The position numbers and the translations under genes were made by a program. DNA of 64,000 nt from Umbelopsis ramanniana AG (taxonomy: Eukaryota > Mucoromycota > Umbelopsidomycetes > Umbelopsidales > Umbelopsidaceae), in NCBI RefSeq assembly GCF_025399195.1, contig NW_026252087.1, positions 124,001 through 188,000 of the forward strand, written 5' to 3'. Below the pieces are notes generated by a model. That model made no database searches. It saw only the letters and a list, made by a program, of their open reading frames with translations, and was not told where the DNA came from. Below are positions 9,011 to 22,263 of this stretch, piece by piece. The stretch's first letter is position 1, and each line of letters starts with the position of its first letter.

Positions 9011-11063
9011 TTACTCAACGAACTCTCCCTTCTCTTCAGCCTCACGGAGTTTTTCAGTGGGAACGCTGTTATCGAAACGATAAGCCAAGATACCACGATC
9101 AAAGATCTCGTCCATCTGTTCAAGACTTCTTCCACGGGTTTCAGGAAGGAAGAAGTAGACAAACACACCCATGACGACAGCGAAACTTCCGAACAGGAAG
9201 TAAGTACCATAAGTGATGTTTGCAAGCATGACTGGAGTTGCCTTGGCAATGGTAGCGCTAATGGAAAGAAAGAAAATGATGAGTTACTACTTGCATAGTC
9301 ATCTACGTAATATTAAGTAGCACATACTTCATGGCCCAGTTGATAGCGGTAGTCAAAGACAAGCACATGGCACGAATACGAGTAGGGTATATCTCAGAGC
9401 ATACAATCCAAACAATAGGACCCCAGGAGAATTCATATCTGAGAGTAGAATGGTTAGCGCATATGCAAATGGCATACATAATTTCCCATAACTCCAACTT
9501 ACCCAATAGCGAAGCAATAAACCATAACAATGGCAACATAGCCCTTAGCTCCAACAGGGCTACCCTTTGGTTCCTTAAGAATCATGTAAATCATGCCACC
9601 GAGGATATAGAAAGCAGCACACATAATGACAGATCCAATCATAAGCGTTCTTCTACGACCAAGCTTGGTATCAACCATGAAGAAAGAGACGAAAACAAAG
9701 ACAACCTTGACGATACCATAGACACCAGTAGCAAGGACATCAGTTTCAGCACTGCTCAAACCAATAGAGTTGAAGATTTGAGGAGCATAGTAGTTCTATA
9801 CATTAGGCCAATCAGTACGTGTCATGTGGGCAAAGGTATTGAGTCTAGGATGAATCTGTAACTTACGATGGCATTGGTACCCGTCCATTGCTGGAAAAGT
9901 TGAAGCATACATCCAATGAACAGACGTCGAAGGTTTCCAGACTGGAAAATCTCAGTAAATCTGCCAGACTTGCTTTCTCTTTCAAGTTCAATAGCCACGG
10001 CAATTTCTTCCATTTCCTGAGTCACCAAAGGATCATCTTCGGGAAGGTCGCGAAGACGAGCAATGGTCTTGCGGCATTGTTCAGTTTTGTCACGGATGGC
10101 CAACCAACGAAGAGATTCAGGCATGAAGGGAATACCAATAACCAAGATACCGCCGGGAACAATTTGGAGACCCAAGGGAATCTTCCATTGGGTGCTGCTA
10201 GGTGCAAGGTTATGAAGGCAGCCATATCCAACCCTAGAAATCAAGCACAGTATTGTTTACGTTAGCACAGCCTGCTTCAGTGCATAGCGGTATACGGTCG
10301 CACAACTCACCAGTAGCTGACCATGATACCAGTGACGATAAGGAACTGCCAGAGAGTACCGAGTCTGGAAAAAATAGTTGAGTTTCAATGCGGGGGATGC
10401 TTCGTAAGTGCTACGATCGCTGCTTTGCTTACCTTCCACGAAGCTTGCGTGGCGCAATCTCTGCAACATACATGGGAACCAGCATAGAGTTTGCGCCGAC
10501 ACCAACTATAGAGGGGATGAACATGTGTTACATTGACTAGACAAAGATAGCCGAGCCTTCAAAACCTGTACTCACATCCAGCGACGAATCGACCAGCAAG
10601 CATTGTATCCATATTAGTAGCGACCACTTGGAGAATACCCCCGACGATGAAAATGATAGAAGAGAGGACGATGGCGAATTTACGACCCCATCGATCTGCA
10701 ATGTGGAAGATGGCATGGTTAGACATTGCGTCAACATTAGAGGCGGGTGGGCGGTATACGTACCGGCGAAGACATTGATCAGAAGAGCTCCAGCACAGCA
10801 ACCGGCTTGAAGAAGAGCAACAACGTTACCCTTCACGTCGGCTACGTAAGCAGCTTGAGCCTTAGGATCAATACCAAGATCTGTGAAGAAGGTGGGCATA
10901 ACCAGGACGGAAGATATAACACCTATGATGGATAGAACATAAATGCGTTAGGCCAATGGAGGTGCCAACAACCCTGTCAGAAAGGGTCCTTACCAGTGTC
11001 ATAGCCGAAGAGGAAGCCTCCAAAGCAAGCAATTGTAGTGGCTATCAAAGCTAAATACTTCAT
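9011..11063 (-). CDS. MFS sugar (hexose) transporter 1, nine exons
   Basis: Exons: 10994-11063, 10764-10922, 10576-10695, 10433-10505, 10311-10364, 9867-10233, 9503-9795, 9328-9438, 9011-9257, giving 497 residues. Family signatures are in order: FGGFLFGYDTG in helix 1, DRWGRKFA in the loop after helix 2, GRFVAGFGVG, VAEIAPRKLRG, PESLRWL before the central loop, QQWTGTNAI, NYYAPQIF, DTKLGRR, SWGPIVWIVCSEIYPTRIR and PETRGRSLEQMDEIF near the C-terminus. These define a 12-helix plasma-membrane hexose permease. The start has a hydrophobic helix right behind it. The gene lies 484 bp from a Tvp15-like gene; beyond that is a paralogue on the same strand. The substrate is a hexose by family, not proved. 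Confidence 0.93.
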
Positions 11064-11546
11064 CCTTGATGGCGAGAAAGAAACAACTGAGAGAAACGAA
11101 AGAAATGATGCAACAATAGCAACTTTATATGTTTGCTGGGTTCCCCACACTCTTTACCAAGCTAGCGCCCACAAACGTTTTTTGCAGGAACAGTGTCAAA
11201 AAGGCAAAAGTCCTAAAAGCGGCACATTTACTGAATTGGGTGCCATTACGATTCCCATCTTCCCTGGACGCCATCAAGAAACTATATCGACCCATTTCCC
11301 ATCAACATTCTCATCATATAATATGTAATCTTTTAGTATAATAAATCACCATAAAATTAATCGATTAAGTATTCTGCCACTTCATGATGTACATAGTAAT
11401 AACAGAAAAGATAAAGGGAAACACAATTTCAAATTTATAAACAGTCAAAAAATGGTTAATGTCACACGCAAAGAAGTTGGTGTGAGATCACAAGGTCTTG
11501 ACAGTGTGGTCGGAGAAAGTAATACCGAGTACCCCTCATTTACAAC
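11064..11546. other. Upstream region of transporter 1
   Basis: This 483-bp stretch lies between the start of transporter 1 and the stop of the Tvp15-like gene, both on the minus strand. It should contain the transporter promoter. No conserved site stands out; short plus-strand frames here look like chance. Confidence 0.5.
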
Positions 11547-12400
11547 TTAGACAACCCCGCCAACGTTATAAGTTTGCTGGGGTGGGTTGGTTGGATTTTG
11601 TTGGTAGTAACCAGCCGAGCCTGCGTTGTTATACTGACCTGGTTGGCCGGTGGGATAGTCTGAAGGAGCATCATTGTAATAGCCTTGCATAGTATCGTCA
11701 AATGCCTTTCTTCTCATATTAGGCGGTGGTTCCACACGCGGTACAAACTGGAGAATCACAAACGCGATTCCAACTAAGGCAACCTGGAGAGCGAGCGATG
11801 ATAAATAAAAACTTTCTAGTTCGAAGTCCGTTACCCGCCTCTTACTTTCCCAAATACTTACGATCACACCAGACGCTATGGCAACCGCATAATAGTTGAG
11901 CATAATGCATCCTATGCTATTAACAAAAAAAGGTTGGTTAGTTATATCGCACACGAAGCCATATTCAATAATAGTCTTGGCAAAAAACCATATGGATGGA
12001 TGACAAGACCCTGGAGAGGAGTTTCTTACAAAATGTAAACTATTCACAGGAAGGTTAGTTTATGCTTCAGCTACCCCACACCCTGATAAACCTTCGAGCA
12101 TTTAAACTTACAGATACCACGGCCGAAGAAGCTGAACATGAACGAAACGTGCTGGGCGGCGACGGCTGGGAGTCTGAACTCAAAACCGAACACCATAATA
12201 CCAAAGAGCATACAGAAGATGCCTCTGATAAAGTTTGGAAACCCTGTGAAATGGCGGGATGCTTAGCTGAGATTCATATCCACTGTCAAAATCAATCATC
12301 GATCGCTACCTCCAGCAAAAATGGTGAAAAGACCACCGATAATCATGAAACACCCTACAATGATATTGCAGATTCGAAATACGATGTCGAGATTCATCAT
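11547..12400 (-). CDS. TVP15: Golgi/COPI-associated membrane protein, Tvp15-like
   Basis: Exons: 12310-12400, 12112-12243, 12030-12039, 11862-11916, 11547-11783; 174 residues. Four hydrophobic segments are seen: RICNIIVGCFMIIGGLFTIF, FIRGIFCMLFGIMVFGFEF, FSFFGRGIFYIFIGCIML and VIVALVGIAFVILQFV. GFEFRLPAVAAQ followed by FSFFGRG is the hallmark of the COPI-associated/Tvp15 family, tetraspan proteins of late Golgi vesicles. The tail is rich in Pro, Gln, Asn and Tyr and faces the cytosol by family topology. Exon 3 is only 10 nt, yet it is needed to give GRGIFYIFIGC. Two ATGs are adjacent at the start. The gene sits between two sugar transporter paralogues. Confidence 0.82.
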
Positions 12401-12567
12401 AATAAAATATTCTTTTTGTCCAAAGACTGTGTTGAGACTAGTATTAGAGTAGCAGGTAAAGAGTAGTCAAGAAGTTGGGGCGGCCCAAAAAAAAAAAAAA
12501 GGAAACACGAAATGAGACAAATGATGATGCACTCGGTGGATTTTGGGTTATGTGTTACGATTTTACA

Positions 12568-14915
12568 CTATCCTCTTACAGACGGAGCTTTTTCTCTAGG
12601 AAACTGTGCTTCAATAGCAGAGGCTAACGACATGGTGTTCTTAGATGCTCCGCTTTCGCTTTTACGGAAAACTAGTATGTTACCTTGGAACGCCTTTTGC
12701 ATAAAGTGAGAAAAATGAATAAAACATGGGCGGATGTTAGCGCCGTTCACTTTCCAACACTGCCCAGTAAAAAAAAAACGTGATCAAGTTACCTCTGTCA
12801 TATGTTCCAAACTCAGGCCTTGGGTCTCAGGCAGAAAGCAAAACACAAATATGCCGATACCGATGGAAATACCTCCAAAAACCATTTCTGTTTTCCATCC
12901 TATTTGTTCTAGCATTAAGGGAGTCATCTAAATAAAGTATAAATGCGTCAATAAAGCAGTATCATTGATCGATGACAGTTTACATATAAACGGGGCTTTT
13001 GCGTGCTACCAACCTTGGACATGATGGCAAGGGTGACAAAGTTGATGGTCGTGGTGAGCGACATGCAGACAGCTCTGATATTGTCTGGGTATATTTCACT
13101 GCAAATGATCCATACAGCCGGTCCCCAACCGATTTCAAACCCGATAGCAAATAAGTATAGCATTAAGATAGCCATAATTTGCCTAATGCCTATGGCATCG
13201 TTGGTAATATCATCAGACTGGCTGAGAAGGATACCAAGGGTATTGAAAGCAACAGCCGTGATAAGGGAGCTGATAAGGAGAGCTTGTCGTCTTCCCATGC
13301 GAGAATCTACAATGAAGAAGGCAACATAGACAAATAGTAACTTGACGTTGCCGTACAGTCCTGTTGCCATCGCCTCCAAAGATCCTCCAGAGATACCAAT
13401 GGTTTTGAATATGGAAGGTGCATAGTAGTTCTATTTGGAATAAATGGGGTTTTAATGCACTGAATTAACCAAAAAAAAATCGTCCTACATGAGATTGGCT
13501 TCACTTACCACTGTATTTGTGCATGCCAGTTGCTGAAAAAATTGTAGAAGGCATCCAATGATCAGCTGGCGACGAACTTTGGGATCGAACAAGATTTGCT
13601 GCGCTTTAGTGAATCTTTGCATTCTTTCCAGTTGTACAGAATATTGGATTTGGTCAAACTCCTCAATGATATCGGGGTGGTTCAATGGTAAATCACGGAG
13701 TTTCGATAGGATTTGCAGGCTTCGTTTGTAGCGACTATTCATGATGAGCCATCGTATCGACTCTGGCATCACGTTTAAGCCACATGTAATCATGATAAAT
13801 GCAGGCATCAACTGGATGATCAACGGCCACCTCCATTGCCAATCAGAAGAAGGAAACGCACGAATGAATCCATAGCAAATCCTAGTTATGTCACAGTAAG
13901 TCTATACATGCGTTCACGCTATATGTTTATATCCACTCAATTTGTTGGCAACTTACCAAAAGCTTAAACATAAACCATGGATTAACAAGATCTGAAACAT
14001 AGTAACCATTCTTCCTCGAGAGTCTGCTGGGGATATTTCGGCTATATACCTGGGGATATACATATTAGAAGGCAATTTTGGTTGGTCAGCTGCTTGAGCA
14101 CATGCGATGAGGATGAAATCAGGTAATAAAATGATAGCGAGGACTTTGCAATGAAAATGATAGGAAAAATAGATGTAACAAAAAGTGGATGCAAAATAAA
14201 AAAAAAATTAAAATCAAAATCAAAATCAAAAAAGTATTTGCCACTTACAATGGGGCTACCATGGCACCTTGACCAATGCCAACTGGTAAGTAAGAAGAAA
14301 ATAAATAAATTAGAAATAATGGCCAGGTGGCTATTCATCCCATCGAATTTCCGTCATCTTCATCATAGATAAACCTACATCCTGTGATAAAGCGTCCCAC
14401 TAGCAATGGTGCATAGGTATTACAAGCTGCCTGGATTATACCGCCAATCATGAATATCCAAGCACTGATCATGATCGTCTTTTTTCGACCCAATAAATCT
14501 ATTGAAGCTGATTAGTCTATCGAATCAGTCGTACATCATAATAAAAATGTATGCTTGCCTGCTGGAATATTTGAAATGAGAGCTCCAACAGCACAGCCAG
14601 CCTGTAATATAGCAACCATATTGCCTTTGATCATCTCCCAGTTGTCTTCTGTAATGTTAAACGTCTGCATAAATCTTGGGGAAGTGAATAGCTCAGATAC
14701 CACGCCTGTTAGAATAGTAGGTCAGCAATTAGGCGTTTATTTTGGTGAGTTTCGTGTCAGTCAGTTATCTCACCAGCATCGTATCCCAGCCTGCTCAGCA
14801 TCAACATGGTATGTTAGCGTCATGTATTCAAGTTCACAACTAGTTGGAGCCAATTTAATTACATGAAGCCGCTCATGGACGCGATCAGCACCGCAAATTC
14901 GAGATGATATTTCAT
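12568..14915 (-). CDS. MFS sugar transporter 2, ten exons
   Basis: Exons: 14863-14915, 14774-14790, 14559-14705, 14379-14498, 14249-14282, 13957-14049, 13509-13881, 13014-13430, 12793-12927, 12568-12693; 504 residues. Motifs parallel transporter 1: GFMLGYDAG, LLGRKKTI, GRFITGFGIG, IAEISPADSRG, PESIRWLI, NYYAPSIF, DSRMGRR, GWGPAVWIICSEIYPDNIR, PETQGLSLEHM. It differs in weaker conservation (DRWGRK became DLLGRK) and in QQLACTNTV for QQWTGTNAI, so its substrate may differ. The intron after exon 3 begins with GC (GCAAGC) instead of GT. Exon 2 is 17 nt. An (AAAATC)n run lies in the intron at about 14209-14232. Confidence 0.88.
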
Positions 14916-15399
14916 GTCGAGAGGGTTGTGTCGCAAAGCGGATGGTCTATAGTATAAAGAGAGAGGAAAACAAAAAGTATAAAAGGCAAACAATTTGCTT
15001 TTGTACCTTTAATAAGCTCCTGTTGCAGTACCAAGACTGAAATTGTAATCCTGGCTAGGTTCACAAGCTACTAAGGTATCGATGTCATACCATGATCCTC
15101 GTTTATGCCGTCTACAGAAGCTAACGAAAGGTTTTTTTTTGTCACCAGACTAGTACCCGTATCTCATTTGAGAGACCTACCAAGCCATTTACACCAGGCC
15201 CAGCGATGTTCATAGTAGACAAGGACAACGATAGATTTTTTTTTTTTTTTTTTTAAAAAAAAGACAGAGCTAGAATATTGTTTATTCCCAATATCATTTA
15301 TCATATAACTACATTGTCTAAAAAACCTTCGTCCAAGTAATACAGGTCTTTACACGCTTGCTCTTTCTTTACATGATAGGTCTTGAAGTGATCATGGAC
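14916..15399. other. Region upstream of transporter 2, with a T19/A8 tract
   Basis: This 484-bp region lies between the transporter 2 start and the glutathione reductase stop. It contains 19 T (15236-15254) followed by 8 A, able to form a short hairpin. The stretch 14930-15220 looks partly coding on the minus strand (an ATG near 15212 and an open frame through about 15010-15120), but I could not build an open spliced model, so it is left as leader or spacer. Confidence 0.4.
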
Positions 15400-17161
<1,762 letters not shown>

Positions 17162-17320
17162 CTATCTGCAAGGCCTCGAGATTTAGAGAGGCTTTTTATA
17201 ATAATATTTGTAAGAAAGTCGCAAAATGACAAATTCAAAATTTATATAACGGTTATTTTGATTCCGCGCGCGTTTGCTGAGACACACACATGAAACGCAG
17301 TATTTTATCTTTTTTATACA

Positions 17321-18098
17321 CTACTGCTCTTTGCTTATCGTCGATCGTTCGATGGCCGACTTGACATCAGCTTCCAATACAGAAGTCACTAAAACACCAT
17401 CCTCATTGAACCACTTTCCAAAGCTGGATTCCAGTGTGTAGTTTCCCTTCTTCTTGCCATCGGTAAAATGGAAGTCCAGCGTATAGGTTTCCGAGAGCCG
17501 CGCTAAACGGGCTGAGATTTTAAGCGTTGCTCCCTGCAAAACGAAACATGGGGTTGGTTTTCATTATAGAACACCCCCACACCATGCTATTGGCTTACAT
17601 CTTTGGTTCCAACAAACACATCTTGCTTTTCGATGAAGTAGGCGTAGACCCATGCGATAAAGTTGATCACAAAGTAGGATGCTACGCAAATCAGAGTGAC
17701 GGGTTTTGCCTTTTGGAATCCGTTCTTCCATTCGTAGTACGTTGCAGCGGCGGCGAAAAGGCATGAAAGGTACCCGAGAGAAAGTTTGACATCCATGTGT
17801 TGGTGGTTCTCAACATAATTTGCGTCGCTGGTCAAGTACTAGTAGAAAATAAAAAATGGAAGCACAAGCGCGGGGTGTTAGGACGGAAATAGAGGCGACA
17901 GCATGTGGGTTGGTCAAAGTGGTGATGGATTCGCATACCTTTCGCAAATGATCATCCACAGTGTGTTTAAGCTGAGTGGAATCGTATTTGTTGATTTTGA
18001 TTTCCTCTTGCACTGCTACATGTCATACGCGCATGAGTAAACCTGATGATATTTGCAACATTGAATGTGGTGGTATACATACTTGTTGTGTTTGACAT
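17321..18098 (-). CDS. SPC2: Signal peptidase complex subunit 2 (SPC25)
   Basis: Exons: 18083-18098, 17939-18015, 17599-17838, 17321-17533; 181 residues. After a short charged cytosolic N-terminus (KINKYDSTQLKHTVDDHLRK) come two hydrophobic helices (SLGYLSCLFAAAATYY and PVTLICVASYFVINFIAWVY) and a cytosolic C-terminal domain with FHFTDGKKKGNYTLESSFGKWFNEDG split by the reading below. The order VDD..LRKYL, double-pass hairpin and SFGKWFxxDG is diagnostic of SPC2, which supports the catalytic subunit and contacts the translocon at the ER. The first exon is 16 nt. The stop is 226 bp before the glutathione reductase start; both are on the minus strand. Confidence 0.92.
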
Positions 18099-18406
18099 GG
18101 TACAAATTAAATTGCTTGCTATAACAGAAGGACTATCGTGTTCGCAAGGCAGGCAGGCACTTTCAAAAGTGCTCAAAATTCAACCTCAGACCAGACCCAT
18201 TATACGTGTCAGCTTGAACTGGATATCTTTATTGTGCGACTTGCATGCAAGAACAAATAAAAAAAATTGAGCGATATATACAAAATGTGACAAAAAGTAA
18301 AAACATCATCTGCTTAAATTCCATACGAACAAGCGAGCCAATCTCACGCGCCAGGCTCATATGAAAAGGAGCACGACTAGGATCCGATGACCCAGGTTGA
18401 AAAAGA

Positions 18407-19839
18407 TTAAGCAGTTGAGTCTTCGTCTACTTCAATGGTAAATGTAGAGTATGGTGGTGGATGGACCGTTCCACTCGTGCTACCTGATGCTCTAAATTGA
18501 GTGTTTTCAGGAAGATGTGCTGAAGTGTGGGGCGAGTCCTCGTCGTCTCTATTTCGGCTGGTGCTGCTGGCCAGTAATATAGATCCACCTTCTAGGCCGT
18601 ATGCCGGTGGAGGTGCCATCGTACCCTGTATAGGCGCCAAGCCCCACTTCTTAACATTTGCCTCCACAAACACAAATCCTATTACAGCTTATGAGCGGGA
18701 TGTCTTACAGGAAACACATTCAGTAAAAGCAAATAACCTACCCATTTGACCTAAATTAACATGTATCTGACAAGGTCCGTTGGCGCCTATGGTGGGAAAC
18801 AAATTCCAGTGGAGATTAGAGTAGGCGTCTTCCAGTTTCCGGCCATTTCGAGTGAAAAAGATAGTGCCAGTACGATGTCTATACCCAACACCGATCACAT
18901 CGCCCTCGTTGAATGGAAGCCCACATGGCTTCGAATTAAATACGCTGTTGGAATACTTTCTTCCAGAGTCCGAAAAATAGCCAACAGAGTATCGATTCCA
19001 ACCTGAGTTGATTAAAAACAGTTATAAGTAAATAAGATCGGTAATAAGATTGGGTGGCTAGAACCATCCGTTGACCGAGCATATAGCCCTGTCTCCTCGC
19101 TTGCAATTTACTTATCCCTTTGCTGATCCTTCCTACCCCCCTTGGTTTGCATTAAAAACATAATAATAAAAATGAATGATCCAAACAAACCTGGCAATCT
19201 CCAGTTGGGATATGGCTTGGTAGCAACACCAACAGAAACCAAGGTCGTTCCGGGTTTTTCATACATCTTAGCTTCCCAGTAATAGACCTCTTGATTCTTT
19301 GGTAATGGCAAATTGGTTTGGACGCAGCTTTCACCATGATAAAATTGAATCTCCGTTCGTCCCGCTACGAATGAGTTAGACTCTAGTTGGAATTCAAATT
19401 CATACGCTTGGATGCCTTTCTCTTGGATAGACATGTATTGTGATAAAGTTATATCGGTTGGAACACAATCAGGTGGATTTTGCTGTTGCCAAGCTAGGGG
19501 ACGCAAGTCAGTCGGTTGAGCAATTCAACATCCGATGATGGCTATTTCCTTACCTTTGGCTCGTGCATAGCTCAATAGAGCGTCTTCAGATAGCGTAGCA
19601 AGGTCTTCTTCTCGTTCAAGTGGCCATTCATCAAACTCTGCACCAAATTCATCATCGAGTGGTAAAGATATGGCCTGACGAGTACAGCATAACAGGGCTA
19701 TACCGATAGAACAGAAGAATATTATCGCCAGTAAAAATATCCAAGACCAGACAGTGGAGAATGCTTCAGTGTGGAATGAAGTGTCAGCTAACGTAACAGG
19801 AATGCATGCAGCCAGTAGACCAATTGTGGCCAGCGGCAT
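18407..19839 (-). CDS. EAR1: SPRY-domain Rsp5 adaptor, Ear1/Ssh4-like
   Basis: Exons: 19554-19839, 19191-19493, 18742-19002, 18407-18678; 373 residues. Layout: a signal-like N-terminus, one transmembrane helix near residues 30-53 (WSWIFLLAIIFFCSIGIALL), a conserved acidic linker, then a SPRY domain from about residue 125 to 290 (GRTEIQFYHGES, YYWEAKMYEKP, VSVGVATKPYPNWRLPG, GDVIGVGYRHRTGTIFFTRN, NGPCQIHVNLGQMGF). Two PPxY motifs, PPAY at 307-310 and PPPY at 357-360, are expected to bind the WW domains of the Rsp5/Nedd4 ubiquitin ligase. Yeast relatives direct cargo ubiquitination at endosome and vacuole membranes. A longer in-frame start at 19947 exists; 19839 places the hydrophobic leader first. 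Confidence 0.88.
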
Positions 19840-20005
19840 TTTGTAAGGGTATGCGGTAAGCGATTTGCAACAAGAAGAGAATTCGGTCCGCGAGTTGAGC
19901 ACGGGAAAAAAACCCAGTGACAGTCTCAACATCAGAGTGCACCTCATAGCCCTTAAAAAGGCAATTTAACCACCAACCACGCCTTGGCAAGCATTTTATT
20001 CTGAA

Positions 20006-20807
20006 ATGCGGACATGTTGTTTCAAGGTGCCCATGCCCATGGCGGCTAAGGCTGTATTTACGGTTCTCATTCTGTATTCATTTTGCTTTATCATAGTATC
20101 TATTGCAAAACATGCAGGTATAGAGGTCAACTGTTTCTGAAACCCAAGGTACGAACGTTCTGGTACTGACTGGCGCGCCTCCTTAGATTTTTCAGAGACA
20201 TTCGGCTCTGTAGGCATGTTAGTTTTCGAAATATTGGTCCATATTCTTGTTCTGCTGTATGGTGCCACAGCAATCTTTATGATCGTCAAGGTAAAAAGAG
20301 GATTTTTGGGCTTGGTAGCTGGACATCGGCGGATTGCCCGAATATCGTCGGCCTATAGAGTTTGGCTTTTGATCCCGACAATGGTCAATTACTAACTTTT
20401 TGCTCCAGAAAGACGCAAAACATATGCATATGATGAGTAATGTGTATTGGGCCATGGTGGCTGTCCTTGGCCTTGTACAAATGATAATGCTGATCCTGGC
20501 AGGTGTTCACCATGGCAATACAATTCTGGTTTGTCAGGCAGAAAACCCCGGCGCGGACGCAGACCAATGTGGCCACTGGGTACAGACCTCAATGGCCTTA
20601 CTTGGAGTTTCCTTCGTCATCTGGACAGGTTTGCAAATATATTTCGGCTTTGTCATTCAATCTTATGCTGTCAGTGTGCTTGGAAAGCACAGATATGGAG
20701 AACTGCGCACTCACGCCATGGAGGACTGGGACGCCAAGTTGGAATTGAACGATGGCCACGTTTCTAGAGTTGGAACAACTCGTACATGGAATAGCACAGT
20801 AGAATAG
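20006..20807 (+). CDS. Four-helix membrane protein of unknown function
   Basis: Exons: 20006-20117, 20187-20290, 20409-20807; 204 residues. The start MRTCCFKVPMPMAAKAVF resembles the CCxKVPL beginning of small tetraspan proteins found in many fungi. Four hydrophobic segments follow: AVFTVLILYSFCFIIVSI, MLVFEILVHILVLLYGATAI, MVAVLGLVQMIMLILAGV and MALLGVSFVIWTGLQIYFGF. The loop between helices 3 and 4 has two Cys (LVCQAEN, DQCGHW) that could pair. The C-terminal tail is hydrophilic. It is divergent from the Ear1-like gene, with 166 bp between the start codons, so they may share a promoter. No function can be assigned. Confidence 0.72.
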
Positions 20808-21074
20808 CATTATGTAAAATTGAAAATTATATAGTAATTGGAAATAAGAAATGTAGACAGTCCAGGTTTTTTTTTTACCTATGTTGGTTTGATTGTATTT
20901 CTTATTGCGTGCTTATTTCATAATGCCGGATATTTGGCAGTAGATGTTTGCCACGGCAAAATTTCTGCCGTGTAAGAAGTTGGCGGAGTAACAATGACCA
21001 ATATAAAAGATGGTCGTGTTGTTCACTTTTTTAACACTAACATTGTCTACTATCCCGGCAAAAACTCAAGAAAT

Positions 21075-21931
21075 ATGTCAAGCTCACTTAACATTACCAA
21101 TGAAAGCCTTCAATGCTGCCGCCGAGGCAATCTCCGCACTGGAACCCCCACGGGCAAAGAGGTCACTCTAGCTGGACGCCAGGCCTATTTCGCCGCTGCT
21201 GCCAATGGTAAGCCTGTAGGCGCCTTGCTTTATATCACGGACGCTTTTGGCTGGGACGTGTCTAATGCTCGTCTTTTGGCTGACACATATGCTGCCGACG
21301 GTGACCTTGATGTCTATATTTTAAATGTTCTGGATAAGGACGCTGTTCCTCCTGGCGCTTTCACTCACCCTGACCTAAAGTTTGACATGGCCGCTTGGGC
21401 AGGCAAGATTATCTCCTTGAGACCTGAGCACGAAAATGCTTACATTGAAGCTGTCAAGGAGCTTCGTTCAAAGTATTCAAAGGTTGCTGCCTCCGGTTAC
21501 TGCTGGGGTGGCTATTATTCCATTCGTCTCGCTCAACATGATGACTTGATCGATACTGCCATTGCTTCTCATCCTAGCTTGGTGGCTGTCCCTGGAGACA
21601 TTGAGCCCATCAAGAAGCCCGTCTTCTTTGTCTGTGCCGAAACAGATCAACAATTTGGTGAAGAGAAGCGTGAAGAAGCTAAGGAAGTTTTGGCAAAGAA
21701 GCCTGAAACAGGAAGCTTTTTCAAATTGTATCCAGGTAATTGTTTAAAATCGAGTTGTGTAATGGAGAGTAAAAGCCTTTCTGTTTATACTGACCTTGTT
21801 CCTTTTGATGTATTAAAGGTACCCAGCATGGTTTTACTACCAGACCAGATCCCGAAGGAGTTACCGCCTCGCATGAAGCTAAAGATGCCACTGTGACTTG
21901 GATTCTCAAGCATTTTGGTGTAACTAACTAA
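21075..21931 (+). CDS. Dienelactone hydrolase family protein
   Basis: Exons 21075-21735 and 21819-21931; 257 residues. Family features: CCRRGNLRTGTPTGKE near the N-terminus, the nucleophile Cys143 in GYCWGGYYS, Asp191 in CAETDQQF and His224 in GTQHGF, which form the Cys-His-Asp triad of dienelactone hydrolases. Bacterial members open dienelactones in aromatic catabolism; fungal cytosolic ones are usually uncharacterised carboxylic-ester hydrolases. An in-frame ATG at 20994 would add 27 residues unlike the family start, so 21075 is used. Intron reading gives stop TAA at 21929-21931. Confidence 0.9.
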
Positions 21932-22263
21932 CTAGCGCCTTTAGCCGTAGCCACTAGGCAATATTACAAATTGCCGTCTATGCAGCAGCCCTTCAGACTG
22001 TAAGGCTTATTGTACAAACACACGCAATCCCAAATCCAGAAGTTGTATCTCAATACTATGAAATTATCCAATCTATCAAGAGCGTATATCCAGGAAATAA
22101 ACCAAATTTTAACAGTTTTACATTTTCAACCTTTTACTTCAATGATTTTTGTGGCGCTTGTCTATGCGTACTGTACAATTGTGGGTTCGCCCCAACTTAT
22201 TCATAATTTAAGAGGAATATCTTGAGAGGGAACAGTTCAATGTCATATCCTTTTTACATATAT
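21932..22263. other. Convergent spacer between dienelactone hydrolase and IDP genes
   Basis: These 332 bases hold the two 3' ends only. No gene-like frame or RNA seen. Confidence 0.5.

Noticed and set aside
14930-15220. Possible extra 5' exons of sugar transporter 2
   Set aside because: An ATG and a coding-like stretch exist, but every splice combination tried met a stop or needed a 25-nt intron.
15236-15262. T19/A8 tract considered as a transposon end or target-site trace
   Set aside because: No target duplication, element body or poly-A-linked homology nearby; a simple homopolymer tract explains it.
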